Shown piece after piece: positions 8,626 to 17,502 of a DNA stretch of 64,000 nt. Position 1 is the first letter of the stretch. The number at the start of each line of letters is the position of its first letter. The notes beneath the pieces are model-generated. The model had not been told where the DNA came from and did no database searches. It saw nothing but the letters and a program-made list of their open reading frames with translations. Made by a program: the position numbers and the translations under genes. Origin of the DNA: Bog-473 sp963744935. GTDB taxonomy: Bacteria > Actinomycetota > Acidimicrobiia > Acidimicrobiales > RAAP-2. The stretch lies in the NCBI GenBank assembly GCA_963744935.1, contig CAVUVM010000009.1, positions 186,001 through 250,000 of the forward strand, given 5' to 3'.

Positions 8626-9263
8626 AGCACGTGTAACACGACGCCGTCGGCTGTCATTCCCTGACTGCCCAGGCTGTTCTTCCCGCCCAGCCGTCCCGCC
8701 CGTCCACTCGGCGGCGCAGACCGAGACCGCCGCCCCCGGCGGCGACCTGCAGAACCGGGCGCCACCGTGTTGACGATGGGCCGCAGGCCGAGGCCCAGTA
8801 CCGAACCGATGGCCGCGCCTCCGAGCACGTCGGTCGGGTGGTGGGCTCGCAGGTGCACCCGGCTGGCGGCCACTGCGGTGGCGAAGCTGACGTTGGCGAC
8901 CGTTTCGGCGTCGGAGTTGGCGAGCACGAAGGCGGTGCAGAATGCAGCCAGGGTGTGACCGCTCGGGAAGCTGCTGCTCGAGGGCGTGCGCACGGCGGCA
9001 TCGAGATGGTCATCGGGTCGCTGGCGTTCGACCGCCTGTTTCACCACCCGGCTCACGATGAGCGAGGAGAAGCCCGCCGTCGCGAGGGCGACCACGGCAC
9101 GGCGCCGGTTCGGTCCGCGCCGGCGCGCCTTGAGCGCGGCCAGCAGGACCCAGACGAGCCCGTAGTCGGCGAGGTTCGAGACGACGGCGGCGGCCCGGTC
9201 GACCTCGGGCCGGCCGCGGAGAGGTTCGAAGGCGGCATCGACTGCCTGATCCAGGCTGCTCAT
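8622..9263 (-). CDS. PAP2-superfamily membrane phosphatase
   Basis: A 213-residue protein that carries all three phosphatidic acid phosphatase type 2 motifs: KQAVERQRP (KxxxxxxRP), PSGH, and SRVHLRAHHPTD (SRxxxxxHxxxD). Hydrophobic stretches around the motifs fit an integral membrane lipid or isoprenoid-diphosphate phosphatase. I use the ATG at 9263; the longer open frame overlaps the nuclease gene upstream. The C-terminal 40 residues are arginine-rich and likely disordered. It sits between a RecB-like nuclease and a DsbA-like gene on the same strand. Confidence 0.9.
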   Translation of the reverse strand: MSSLDQAVDAAFEPLRGRPEVDRAAAVVSNLADYGLVWVLLAALKARRRGPNRRRAVVALATAGFSSLIVSRVVKQAVERQRPDDHLDAAVRTPSSSSFPSGHTLAAFCTAFVLANSDAETVANVSFATAVAASRVHLRAHHPTDVLGGAAIGSVLGLGLRPIVNTVAPGSAGRRRGRRSRSAPPSGRAGRLGGKNSLGSQGMTADGVVLHVL

Positions 9264-9270
9264 CAGTTCG

Positions 9271-10041
9271 TCACGCCGCGAAAGCTGGGCAGGAGGTCTT
9301 GAAATGGCAATGGTCGCAGAGCGGGCCGACGTTGGGGCGGAAGTCTTCCGAGTCGCAGGCCCGCTCGATGGCCGTCCATACCGCAACGGCCCGCTTTCGC
9401 TGGCCCCGGATGCTCTGTTCGGACGGCACTGAGGAGATGGCGATCGGTTGGCGAAGGTAGAGGAGCCTCACCTCGCCGGGAGCGCGTCCGAGCAGGCTCT
9501 CGCACAAGAGCGCATAGGTCTGGACGCCGCCCAGGCTGCCGCGCTCGAAGCGCTCAGACGGGGCGCGGCCGGTCTTGTAGTCCACCACGATGAGGCTGCC
9601 GTCGGGCGCCACATCGAGACGGTCGATGATGCCGCGCAGGCGCATCCCGTCGACCATCGTCTCGACGCCCAGCTCGACACCCACTGCGTGGGCGCGATTG
9701 GGGTCCTCCAGCCTGAAATAGTTGTCCACCAACGTCCGGGCGTCGGCCAGGAACTCGTCGGCGCCGTCCCGGTCGAGCTCGAGCTGGACGAACTCCTCGT
9801 CGTCCTGCAGCTCGGTCCACGCCCGCTCCAGCTCGGCCCCTGCCGCGGCCGGCGTCCGGGAGCCGGAGGCGTGGTGCCAGAACAGCCCTTCGAGCGCAGT
9901 GTGCACCAGGGTGCCCTTGACGGCATGGGGTGAGGGGGGCTCGGGCAGTCGCTCGATCTGTGAGAGGCGGAAGGCCAGCGGACAGTTGGTGAACGCGGTG
10001 ACCTTCGACGGCGTGAGGGTGCGCGGCAGATCGAGGGCCAT
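9271..10041 (-). CDS. RecB-family PD-(D/E)XK exonuclease with Fe-S-type cysteines
   Basis: A 256-residue stand-alone PD-(D/E)XK nuclease (PDDEXK_1). Core motifs are GTLVHTALEGLF (helix), GIIDRLDVA (motif II aspartate) and IVVDYKTGRAP (motif III D-x-K). One cysteine near the N-terminus (NCPL) and three near the C-terminus (CDHCHFKTSCP) match the AddB/Cas4-type iron-sulfur staple. It probably resects or degrades DNA ends. No Cas genes or helicase partner are in the window, so a Cas4 role is not supported. The ATG at 10041 was chosen because the protein then begins directly with the conserved LTPSKV segment. Confidence 0.88.
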   Translation of the reverse strand: MALDLPRTLTPSKVTAFTNCPLAFRLSQIERLPEPPSPHAVKGTLVHTALEGLFWHHASGSRTPAAAGAELERAWTELQDDEEFVQLELDRDGADEFLADARTLVDNYFRLEDPNRAHAVGVELGVETMVDGMRLRGIIDRLDVAPDGSLIVVDYKTGRAPSERFERGSLGGVQTYALLCESLLGRAPGEVRLLYLRQPIAISSVPSEQSIRGQRKRAVAVWTAIERACDSEDFRPNVGPLCDHCHFKTSCPAFAA

Positions 10042-10179
10042 GCAGGTCAGGATAGGACCCGGGTGCTCACGCACCGGAACATCCTCGCCAGCCGGTAGAA
10101 AGAGTCTCGATGCTCGTGTCCGACCGCCTTGTTCTCGTGGGCCCCTTCGACGACCCGGTCCGCCGCCTCCCGCCCAGCG

Positions 10180-10449
10180 GTGGCTGACCTTCGTCGCTCC
10201 AACCGGTGGGCGGGACTGAGACCCGGCGACCCCGTGCAGGTCGAGGGCACGCGCCTGCGCGGCGCCACGTGGGAGTTCGTCGCACACGTCAAGAACGGCG
10301 AGACGGGCGAGGAGTGGGTCGAGGTGGTCGGCGGCCGGGCGGGGGACCGCGCGGTACGGTCCTTTCGCCCGCAGCAGCTCTACTCGCCCACCGCTCGCCC
10401 GGGTCACGACCTCTCCCTGGCCGACGCTCCCGGGCTGCCACTGAGTTGA
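10180..10449 (+). CDS. DUF7246-like small protein
   Basis: A protein of about 89 residues with a conserved core: LRPGDPVQVEG, WEFVAHVKN, EEWVEVVGG and RSFRPQQLY. This fits a small actinobacterial family I associate with DUF7246; the name is from memory and should be treated as tentative. No function is known. The GTG at 10180 is used as start, and the ATG at 10129 is an alternative that adds 17 poorly conserved residues. Its stop overlaps the ATG of the following acetyltransferase (TGATG). Confidence 0.7.
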   Translation: MADLRRSNRWAGLRPGDPVQVEGTRLRGATWEFVAHVKNGETGEEWVEVVGGRAGDRAVRSFRPQQLYSPTARPGHDLSLADAPGLPLS

Positions 10450-11033
10450 TGGCCGAGCACGCGAGCGAGCGACAGGCCATGAAGCATCCAGGGATCCCCA
10501 CGCTGACGACCGATCGCCTCGTGCTGCGCCCCTTCGTCCCCGAGGATCTCGACGAACTGGCGCCGATCCACGCCGAGGAGTCGTTCTGGTGGTACCCGCT
10601 GCGGGCGGCCATGACAAGGGAGGAGACGAGCAGATTCCTCGAGCGCACGGTGTCGCGTTATGAAAGCGACGGATTCGGGATCGAGGCGCTCATCGATCGG
10701 GCCACCGGTGCCATGATCGGCTGGGCGGGGCTGGCGGTGCCGCACTTCTTGCCCGAGGTCCTGCCAGCGGTCGAGGTCGGCTGGCGCCTGTCGCGCTCGC
10801 AGTGGGGGAAGGGTCTGGCGACGGAGGCCGGTGCCGCCGCAGTGGACTTCGGATTCACCGGGGGCGGCCTCGACCGCATCGTCAGCATCTACGAACCGGA
10901 GAACGCCGCATCGGGGCGGGTCATGGATCGGCTGGGCTTCACGCACTTCCTCACGACCGCCGGGCCTCGTGGCGAGGAGGTCGCGGTGACCGAGCTCACG
11001 CGGGAAGAGTGGGAGGTGCGGCGCAGTGGGTGA
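10449..11033 (+). CDS. GNAT N-acetyltransferase (RimJ/RimL-like)
   Basis: A 194-residue acetyltransferase with the N-terminal LTTDRLVLRPF strand and the acetyl-CoA-binding region SRSQWGKGLATEAG (Q/R-x-x-G-x-G/A). The C-terminal ENAASGRVMDRLGF completes the fold. Substrate is unknown. Start and stop overlap both neighbours (TGATG upstream; the GTG of the thioesterase gene begins 8 bases before its end), so it belongs to a three-gene operon with DUF7246 and the thioesterase. Confidence 0.92.
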   Translation: MAEHASERQAMKHPGIPTLTTDRLVLRPFVPEDLDELAPIHAEESFWWYPLRAAMTREETSRFLERTVSRYESDGFGIEALIDRATGAMIGWAGLAVPHFLPEVLPAVEVGWRLSRSQWGKGLATEAGAAAVDFGFTGGGLDRIVSIYEPENAASGRVMDRLGFTHFLTTAGPRGEEVAVTELTREEWEVRRSG

Positions 11034-11850
11034 CATCGCGGTGCAGACCGCGACCGAGCGCGTTGCCGAGGGACGCCATCGCGCGATGGTGCACGGCGAC
11101 TGGGAGATCTGGGGACCGTGTGGCGGGTACGTCGCCGCCATCGCACTGCGCGCCGCCGGTGCGGACAGCCCGCTCGTGCGGCCGGCCAGCTTCTATTGCC
11201 ACTACCTCTCGGTTGCCGCGTTCGCGCCCGTCGACCTCGTCGTCACGCCGTTGCGCTCAGGTCGTACCGTGCTCGCGCAGCGCGTCGAGATGACACAGGA
11301 GGGGCGGCCGGTGCTCGATGCCATGGTGTGGTCGGTCGGCGACGTCGCCGGCCTCGAGCACGAGGACGCCGCCGCGCCAGAGGTGCCCGGGCCCGACGAG
11401 ATCCCGCCGCGGGTGGACCAGTTGCCAGAGGAGGAGCGGCCGCATTTCGCGTTCTGGGAGAACTTCGACCAGAAGATGGTCGACTGGTCACAGGCGTGGC
11501 CGCCCTCTGGGCCGTTGCCGCCCGTGTGGCGGACCTGGGTGCGCTGCCGGCCGACGCCGGCCTTCGACGACCCCTGGATCGACGCTGCGCGCTCGCTCAT
11601 CGTGCTCGACGTGGGCAGCTGGCCGGCGGGGTCGCGGCCGCACGTGTATCTCGAGCCCCCGTTCATCGCACCGAGTCTCGACCTGTACGCGTCGTTCCAG
11701 TACCCGGGTTGCTCGTCGGAGTGGATACTGCTCGACGCGCATTCGCCGGTCGCGCACGCGGGCCTGCTCTCGTGGACGGGCCGGGTCTGGTCCCTCGACC
11801 GGCGGCTGCTGGCCAGTGGCGGGGGTCAGGCGGTGTTTCGGCACACCTAG
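11026..11850 (+). CDS. Acyl-CoA thioesterase, TesB-like double hotdog
   Basis: A 274-residue protein with two hotdog halves. The first (MVHGDWEIWGPCGGYVAA) has the typical substrate-entry helix region, and the second begins near RSLIVLDVG and ends with SLDRRLLASGG, both usual in actinobacterial thioesterase-family proteins. It probably hydrolyses acyl-CoA to free acid and CoA. It lies beside the acyl-CoA dehydrogenase/carboxylase cluster but on its own operon. The GTG start at 11026 overlaps the GNAT gene. Confidence 0.88.
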   Translation: MGDIAVQTATERVAEGRHRAMVHGDWEIWGPCGGYVAAIALRAAGADSPLVRPASFYCHYLSVAAFAPVDLVVTPLRSGRTVLAQRVEMTQEGRPVLDAMVWSVGDVAGLEHEDAAAPEVPGPDEIPPRVDQLPEEERPHFAFWENFDQKMVDWSQAWPPSGPLPPVWRTWVRCRPTPAFDDPWIDAARSLIVLDVGSWPAGSRPHVYLEPPFIAPSLDLYASFQYPGCSSEWILLDAHSPVAHAGLLSWTGRVWSLDRRLLASGGGQAVFRHT

Positions 11851-11901
11851 TGACCGAGTGTTCGCCGTCGGTCGTCTCGACCCGGCCGCGACGGTGGCGT
11901 C

Positions 11902-13050
11902 CTACTCGGCCGAGTAGCTGTCCATCCGGGCCAAGATGCGCAGCATCACCTCGTCGGCTCCCGCCCCGATGGAGTCGAGCCGGGTGTCGCGGAAGTAGCG
12001 CGACGTCCAGTTCTCGTCCATGTAGCCCATGCCGCCATGGAACTGCACGGCACAGTCGGCCACTTCGCGCTGGAGCCGTGAGCCCAAGAGCTTGCCGATG
12101 GTGGCGTAGCGCGTGGCGTCCTCGCCGCGCAGGACGGCGTCGGCCGTCGTGCGCGCGTAGTGCTTCAAGACGTCGTGGCGGGCGGCCAGCTCGGCCAGCG
12201 TGAACTGGAGGTGCTGGTTTGCCAAGAGGGGGGCTCCGAAGGCGTGGCGCTCCTGGAGGTATGACTTCGTGCGCTCCAAGGCGAGCTCGATCGACCCGAC
12301 CTGCTTGTAGAAGGTCATCAGGCGCTCCGCCTGGAACTGGACCATCTGCTGCTGGAAGCCACGGCCGATCTCGCCGATGGTGTTGGCGACGGGCACGCGC
12401 GCGTCGGTGAACGAAAGCTCCGCCGTGTCGCTCGACCACATGCCGAGCTTCTCGAGCTTGCGCGACACCGCGACGCCATTGAGCGCGGTGGGGACCACGA
12501 TGAGCGACATCGAGTGGTAGCCCGGCTCGTCCGAGGTCCGAGCCAGGAGGCAGAGCCAGTCCGCCTGCGTGCCGTTGGTGATGAAGAGCTTGGTGCCGTT
12601 GATGACCCACTCGTCGCCGTCGCGCACCGCCTTGGTGCGGATGCCCGCGACGTCGCTGCCGGCGTCGGGTTCGGTCACCGCGATGGCGGTGACGACCTCC
12701 CCGCGGATGGCCGGAGCGAGATACTGCTCTTTCAGCTCGTGCGACCCGTAGCGCGCCAGGGCCGGGGTCGACATCGACATCTGCACGGCCATGGCCATGG
12801 GCACGCCGCCGCAGCTGACACGGCCCATCTCCTCGCCCACGATGAGAGAGTAGGTATGGTCCGCGTTCATGCCGCCGTAGGCCTCGTCGTACTCGAGCCC
12901 GAAGAGACCCACGGCGGCGAGCTTGGGGAAGAGCTCGTGGGCGGGAAAGCTGCGGGCTGCCTCCCACTCGCCGACGTGGGGCTCGATCTCCCGCTCGAAG
13001 AGGCTGCGGAGCGTCTTGCGAAACAGCTGATGCTCGTCGCTCTCGATCAC
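11902..13050 (-). CDS. Acyl-CoA dehydrogenase, isovaleryl/citronellyl-CoA type
   Basis: A 382-residue FAD-dependent dehydrogenase with the signatures AIAVTEPDAGSDVAG (residues 122-136) and QFHGGMGYMDE near the C-terminus. The usual C-terminal catalytic glutamate position reads IGAGADE. A glutamate at 242 in the QAERLM motif matches the alternative catalytic base of isovaleryl-CoA dehydrogenase (LERL). It is divergent from the enoyl-CoA hydratase-carboxylase-AtuA operon, with 62 bases between. By context it would perform the alpha,beta-dehydrogenation step before carboxylation, like AtuD or LiuA. Substrate (citronellyl-CoA or isovaleryl-CoA) cannot be settled by eye. Confidence 0.93.
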   Translation of the reverse strand: MIESDEHQLFRKTLRSLFEREIEPHVGEWEAARSFPAHELFPKLAAVGLFGLEYDEAYGGMNADHTYSLIVGEEMGRVSCGGVPMAMAVQMSMSTPALARYGSHELKEQYLAPAIRGEVVTAIAVTEPDAGSDVAGIRTKAVRDGDEWVINGTKLFITNGTQADWLCLLARTSDEPGYHSMSLIVVPTALNGVAVSRKLEKLGMWSSDTAELSFTDARVPVANTIGEIGRGFQQQMVQFQAERLMTFYKQVGSIELALERTKSYLQERHAFGAPLLANQHLQFTLAELAARHDVLKHYARTTADAVLRGEDATRYATIGKLLGSRLQREVADCAVQFHGGMGYMDENWTSRYFRDTRLDSIGAGADEVMLRILARMDSYSAE

Positions 13051-13112
13051 CGGCGAACGATACCACCGGCCATTTTCCCGTCGTCCGCAGGCGTCCCCCT
13101 ACACTGCGCCTC

Positions 13113-13874
13113 GTGACGGACGCATTGGTCGGCCAGCGAGAAGGCGACGGCATCCGCACCATCACCTTGGACTCCCCGCACAACCGCAACGCGTTGTCGG
13201 CGCGCCTCCTCGAGGAGCTGGACGACTCGTTGCGTGACGCAACGAATGCACCGGCGTTGCGCGCCATCGTCCTCACCGGCTCGGGCACCGTGTTCTGCTC
13301 GGGCGCCGATCTCTCCGAGCGGAGTGCGGCGGCGCCGAACCGCATGCCTGACATCCTCACGTGCATCGTCGAGAGCCCGGTGCCCGTGATCGCGCGTGTG
13401 AACGGACATGCGCGCGCCGGGGGCATCGGTCTGATCGCAGCGTCGGACATGGCCGTCGCCCCCGCGGGCGCGACGTTTGCCTTCACCGAGGTGCGGGTCG
13501 GTGTGGCTCCGGCCATGATCTTGGTGCCGGCGCTGCGCGTGATGGACAGGCGCTTCCTCGCCCGCATGGTCCTGACCGGCGAGTCCTTCGACGCGGGCGA
13601 CGCGGCGGCGATCGGGCTGCTCTCCGCGGTCGTCGACGACGAGGCCGCCCTCGACGTCTGGGTCGAAGGGCGGGCGAGCGCCCTGCGCAAGTCGGCACCC
13701 GGGGCGGTGGGCGCCACCAAGGAATTGCTGCGAACACTGCCTGCCCAGGGGTGGGCCGAGGGGCTGGCGGCCGCGGCCTCGACGTCGGCATCGTTGTTCG
13801 CCGGGGCGGAGGCCGCCGAGGGGATGGGGGCCTTCTTGGAGAAGCGCGCCCCGAAGTGGGACACATCGTCATGA
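13113..13874 (+). CDS. Enoyl-CoA hydratase/isomerase family protein (AtuE/LiuC-like)
   Basis: A 253-residue crotonase with a GTG start. The oxyanion-hole segment VFCSGADLSE and the NGHARAGGIGL loop are present. A glutamate in FAFTEVRVG occupies the first catalytic position. The second catalytic glutamate position is replaced in VGVAPAMILVPAL, as in many methylglutaconyl-CoA hydratase-like members. It is the first gene of a tightly coupled operon with carboxyltransferase, biotin carboxylase and AtuA, so hydration of the carboxylated product is the likely role. Confidence 0.93.
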   Translation: MTDALVGQREGDGIRTITLDSPHNRNALSARLLEELDDSLRDATNAPALRAIVLTGSGTVFCSGADLSERSAAAPNRMPDILTCIVESPVPVIARVNGHARAGGIGLIAASDMAVAPAGATFAFTEVRVGVAPAMILVPALRVMDRRFLARMVLTGESFDAGDAAAIGLLSAVVDDEAALDVWVEGRASALRKSAPGAVGATKELLRTLPAQGWAEGLAAAASTSASLFAGAEAAEGMGAFLEKRAPKWDTSS

Positions 13875-15469
13875 GCACGGTCCTGCGGTCGCACCTCGCC
13901 ACGACCGGCGAGGAGTTCCGCGCCAACGCCGACGCCATGCGCACGCTCACCGACGACGTACGCGCACTGCATGAAGAGGTGCTGGCCGGCGGTGGCCCGC
14001 GCTACGTCGAGCGTCACCGTTCGAGGGGCAAGATGATGGTGCGCGAGCGACTGGAGGCGCTGGTCGATCCCGGCACCCCCGTGCTCGAGTTGTGCCCTCT
14101 GGCCGGGCTGCACACCGGTGACCCTCTGGGCGGGGGCGTGGTCGTGGCGCTGGCCGAGGTGTCGCACACACAGTGCCTCGTCATCGCGAACGACCCGACT
14201 GTGCGCGGCGGCACGACGAGCCCGACCACCATCCGCAAGCTCTTGCGCGCCATGGACGTGGCAGAGGAGAACCGCCTTCCCGTCCTGCTCCTCGTCGAGT
14301 CCGGAGGGGCCGATCTGCCCCGCCAGGCCGACGTGTTCGTGCCGGGGGGCGAGCAGTTCCGCCGTCTCACCCAGCTCTCGGCCCAGGGCATTCCCACCGT
14401 CTGCGTCGTGTTCGGCTCGTCCACTGCCGGGGGCGCCTACCTGCCCGGCATGAGTGACTACACGGTGATGGTGGAGGACCGGGCCCGGGTCTTCCTCGGC
14501 GGGCCACCTCTGGTCAAGATGGCTATCGGCGAGGAGGCCGACGAGGAGGAGTTGGGCGGTGCGGCCATGCACGCCCGGATCTCGGGCCTGGCCGACTACC
14601 TCGCACGCGACGAGGCGGACGCGCTGCGCATCGCACGGGGGATCGTCGCCCACCTGCACTGGCGGCGTTTGGGCCCGGCACCCCAAGTCCCGGCCGACGC
14701 GCCGGCCTACCCGGCGGACGAGCTGCTCGGGATCGCGTCGGTCGACGTCCGCGTCCCCTTCGACGTGCGCGAGATCCTCGCCCGCGTGGTTGACGCGTCA
14801 CGCTTCGAGGAGTTCAAGCAGTCCTACGGGCCCCAGCTGGTCTGCGGTTGGGCGTCGATCGGCGGCTATCCCATCGGCGTCGTGGCGAACAACGGCATCC
14901 TCTTCTCGCCTGAGGCACAGAAAGGGGCGCAGTTCATCGCGCTGTGCAACCGCACGGACACGCCCATCCTGTTCGTGCAGAACATCACCGGGTTCATGGT
15001 CGGGACGCGGTACGAGCAGGGTGGCATCATCAAGGACGGCGCGAAGCTGATCAACGCCGTATCCAACTCCACCGTCCCCCACCTCACCTTGATGGTCGGT
15101 GCCAGCTACGGCGCCGGCAATTACGCCATGGCGGGGCGGGCGTACGATCCCCGTTTCATCTTCACCTGGCCGAACCACCGCATCGCGGTCATGGGACCCA
15201 AACAGCTGGCGGGCGTCCTCTCCATCGTGCGCCGCAATGCGGCAGAGGCGGCGGGCCGTCCCTTCGACGAGGCGGCCGACGAGGAGCTGCGCCAGGCGAC
15301 CGAGAACCAGATCGAGGAGGAGTCCACGGCGCAGTACGCCACCGGACGTCTGTGGGACGACGGGATCATCGATCCGCGCGACACGCGCACCGTGCTGGGG
15401 ATCGCGCTGACGGCGGTCCACTCGGCGACGGTGCGTGGCACGGCGGTCTTCGGCGTGGTGCGCCACTGA
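13871..15469 (+). CDS. Acyl-CoA carboxylase carboxyltransferase (beta) subunit, methylcrotonyl/geranyl type
   Basis: A 532-residue carboxyltransferase with paired crotonase-like halves. The N half has GKMMVRERLEALVDPG and SGGADLPRQ, and the C half has NNGILFSPEAQKGAQF, NITGFMVG and SYGAGNYAMAGRA. These are the features of methylcrotonyl-CoA and geranyl-CoA carboxylase beta subunits rather than propionyl-CoA ones. It overlaps the hydratase gene (ATGA) and the biotin carboxylase gene (TGATG). Co-location with AtuA favours a terpenoid or branched-acyl substrate. Confidence 0.95.
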   Translation: MSTVLRSHLATTGEEFRANADAMRTLTDDVRALHEEVLAGGGPRYVERHRSRGKMMVRERLEALVDPGTPVLELCPLAGLHTGDPLGGGVVVALAEVSHTQCLVIANDPTVRGGTTSPTTIRKLLRAMDVAEENRLPVLLLVESGGADLPRQADVFVPGGEQFRRLTQLSAQGIPTVCVVFGSSTAGGAYLPGMSDYTVMVEDRARVFLGGPPLVKMAIGEEADEEELGGAAMHARISGLADYLARDEADALRIARGIVAHLHWRRLGPAPQVPADAPAYPADELLGIASVDVRVPFDVREILARVVDASRFEEFKQSYGPQLVCGWASIGGYPIGVVANNGILFSPEAQKGAQFIALCNRTDTPILFVQNITGFMVGTRYEQGGIIKDGAKLINAVSNSTVPHLTLMVGASYGAGNYAMAGRAYDPRFIFTWPNHRIAVMGPKQLAGVLSIVRRNAAEAAGRPFDEAADEELRQATENQIEEESTAQYATGRLWDDGIIDPRDTRTVLGIALTAVHSATVRGTAVFGVVRH

Positions 15470-17502
15470 TGGCAGCCGGACCTGGCGGCGCGCCCGCAGC
15501 GAGCAACGGGATTCGCCGGCTCCTCGTCGCCAACCGCGGTGAAATCGCCCGCCGGGTGATCACCGGTGCCCACGACGCCGGCTGCGAGGCGGTCGCCGTC
15601 TACGCGGCCGACGACGCCGCCAGCCCACATGTGGCCGAGGCCGAGGCCGCGGTGCTGCTGCCGGGCGCGTCGCTCGCCGAGACCTATCTGGACCCCGACG
15701 CGCTGGTGCGGGCCGCGAAGGTCTCGGGTGCCGACGCCCTCCATCCCGGGTACGGCTTCCTCTCCGAGAACCCCGCGCTGCCCGAGGCCTGTGTCCCGGC
15801 CGGCATCGTGTGGGTCGGCCCCCCGCCCGAGGCGATGCGCGTCATGGGGCACAAGGCGCGGGCGAAGGAGGTCGTGGCCGCAGCAGGAGTGCCGGTGCTG
15901 CCGAGCGCGCTGCTCGGTGCTCGAGACGACGAGGCTGCGCAGCTGAGCGCCGCGGCAGGTGTGGGATATCCGTTGCTCGTCAAGGCGTCGGCCGGAGGAG
16001 GCGGCCGGGGCATGCGCCTCGTGCGCACCGAGGACGAACTGGACGGAGCCGTCGTGTCGGCCCGGCGCGAGGCCACCGGCGCATTCGGCTCGGACGAGGT
16101 TTTCTTGGAGCGGTACCTCGAGACACCGCGACACGTCGAGGTCCAGATCATCGGGGACACACACGGCGCCGTGCTCCATCTCTTCGACCGGGAGTGCTCG
16201 GTGCAGCGCCGGCACCAGAAGGTCGTCGAGGAGGCACCCGCCGCCCTGGTCCCCGAGTCCACCCGCCGCGGGATGTGGGACGCAGCCGTGGCGGCGGCCA
16301 GGGCCGTCGGCTACGTCGGCGTCGGCACGGTCGAGTACCTGGTCGACGCGAACGGGTTCTACTTCCTCGAGATGAACACCCGGTTGCAGGTTGAGCACGG
16401 TGTGACCGAGTTGGTCACCGGGCTCGACCTCGTCGGGCTCCAGCTGCTGGTGGCCGGGGGGAGCCCGTTGGACTTCGGCCAGTCCGAGGTCAGGGTGCGA
16501 GGCCACGCGGTCGAAGTCCGCCTCTGCGCGGAGCGACCCCGCGACGGCTACCGCCCGACGCCCGGCACGGTGTCGCGCGTCCGATGGCCCGCTGCCGACG
16601 GCCTGCGCGCCGATAGCGCCATCGAGAGCGGAAGCGTCGTCAGCCCGGCCTACGACTCGTTGGTGGCCAAGCTCATGGCCCACGGATCTGACCGGCTCGA
16701 CGCCGTGGCACGTCTGTCGCGCGCGCTGCGCGCGCTGGAACTCGACGGGCTCGAGACCAATCGGGATCTGCTGCAGGCCGTGCTCGACGACGACGTGTTC
16801 CGTCGCGGTGAGGCGAACATCCATTATCTCGACGACCGCCCGGACCTGCGCGATGCTCGGCTGCCCGACGAGGTGCGGCACCGTCACGCCGCGGCCGCGG
16901 CCTTCGGCCTGCTCGCGTTCCGTGCCCGCCAGAGCCTGGTCCCTCTGCCCGCGGCCGGCTGGCGCAACGTCGGCCGGCCGCTGCACGCAGACCAGCTCAC
17001 CGACGTCACCGGCACTCTCGACGTGCGCGCCCCGTCGTTCGACGAGCCGGCGCAGGTCTTGGTGGATGGCGCATGGCGCGACGTGGGTACGGCGGATGAG
17101 GCGGAACCGAGGGACCAGGCTCGGGCCCAGTCGGCCTGGGTGGTCGATCTCACCGCGGAAGACGGCTTGCGTCGGCGCTACCGGGTCCGCGTCTCCCCGC
17201 ACCGCGCCGACGTCAACGGCCCTGAAGGTCAGTCGAGCTTCCTGCTGCGCACCGAGGACGACGCCGACGAGCGAGGCGGCGTCGCCGGAGAGTGCCGCGC
17301 GCCGCTGCCGGGCGCGGTCGGCAAGGTTCTCGTCGCGGTGGGTGACACGGTTGCCGAGGCCGACGGGCTCGTCGTGCTCGAGGCCATGAAGATGGAGCAC
17401 ACCCTCCGGGCCAACGGTGCGGGCACGGTGACCGCCGTGCACTGCGTGCCCGGGCAACAGGTGGACGTCAATGACCTGCTCGTCACGGTAGAGCCGTCGT
17501 GA
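15469..17502 (+). CDS. Acyl-CoA carboxylase biotin carboxylase/BCCP (alpha) subunit
   Basis: A 677-residue protein. Biotin carboxylase occupies about residues 15-460 (RLLVANRGEIARR, the ATP-loop ASAGGGGRGMR, FLEMNTRLQVEH) and is followed by a variable BT-like linker. The C-terminal biotinyl domain has EAMKMEH near residue 645, where the lysine is biotinylated. It carboxylates biotin with bicarbonate and ATP for the beta subunit encoded just upstream. The stop overlaps the GTG of the AtuA gene. The three-domain layout matches MccA/AtuF alpha subunits. Confidence 0.96.
   Translation: MAAGPGGAPAASNGIRRLLVANRGEIARRVITGAHDAGCEAVAVYAADDAASPHVAEAEAAVLLPGASLAETYLDPDALVRAAKVSGADALHPGYGFLSENPALPEACVPAGIVWVGPPPEAMRVMGHKARAKEVVAAAGVPVLPSALLGARDDEAAQLSAAAGVGYPLLVKASAGGGGRGMRLVRTEDELDGAVVSARREATGAFGSDEVFLERYLETPRHVEVQIIGDTHGAVLHLFDRECSVQRRHQKVVEEAPAALVPESTRRGMWDAAVAAARAVGYVGVGTVEYLVDANGFYFLEMNTRLQVEHGVTELVTGLDLVGLQLLVAGGSPLDFGQSEVRVRGHAVEVRLCAERPRDGYRPTPGTVSRVRWPAADGLRADSAIESGSVVSPAYDSLVAKLMAHGSDRLDAVARLSRALRALELDGLETNRDLLQAVLDDDVFRRGEANIHYLDDRPDLRDARLPDEVRHRHAAAAAFGLLAFRARQSLVPLPAAGWRNVGRPLHADQLTDVTGTLDVRAPSFDEPAQVLVDGAWRDVGTADEAEPRDQARAQSAWVVDLTAEDGLRRRYRVRVSPHRADVNGPEGQSSFLLRTEDDADERGGVAGECRAPLPGAVGKVLVAVGDTVAEADGLVVLEAMKMEHTLRANGAGTVTAVHCVPGQQVDVNDLLVTVEPS

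Noticed and set aside
9271..10041. Cas4 adaptation nuclease
   Set aside because: The four cysteines and PD-(D/E)XK core also fit stand-alone RecB-like nucleases, and no CRISPR repeats or other cas genes are in the window.
11663..14686. A 1007-codon minus-strand open frame
   Set aside because: It lies antisense to the thioesterase, hydratase and carboxyltransferase genes and is in a different frame from the acyl-CoA dehydrogenase. Composition (R, A, G, H) is typical of a GC-rich shadow.
15121..17457. A 778-codon minus-strand open frame
   Set aside because: Antisense to the biotin carboxylase gene, which has all family motifs.
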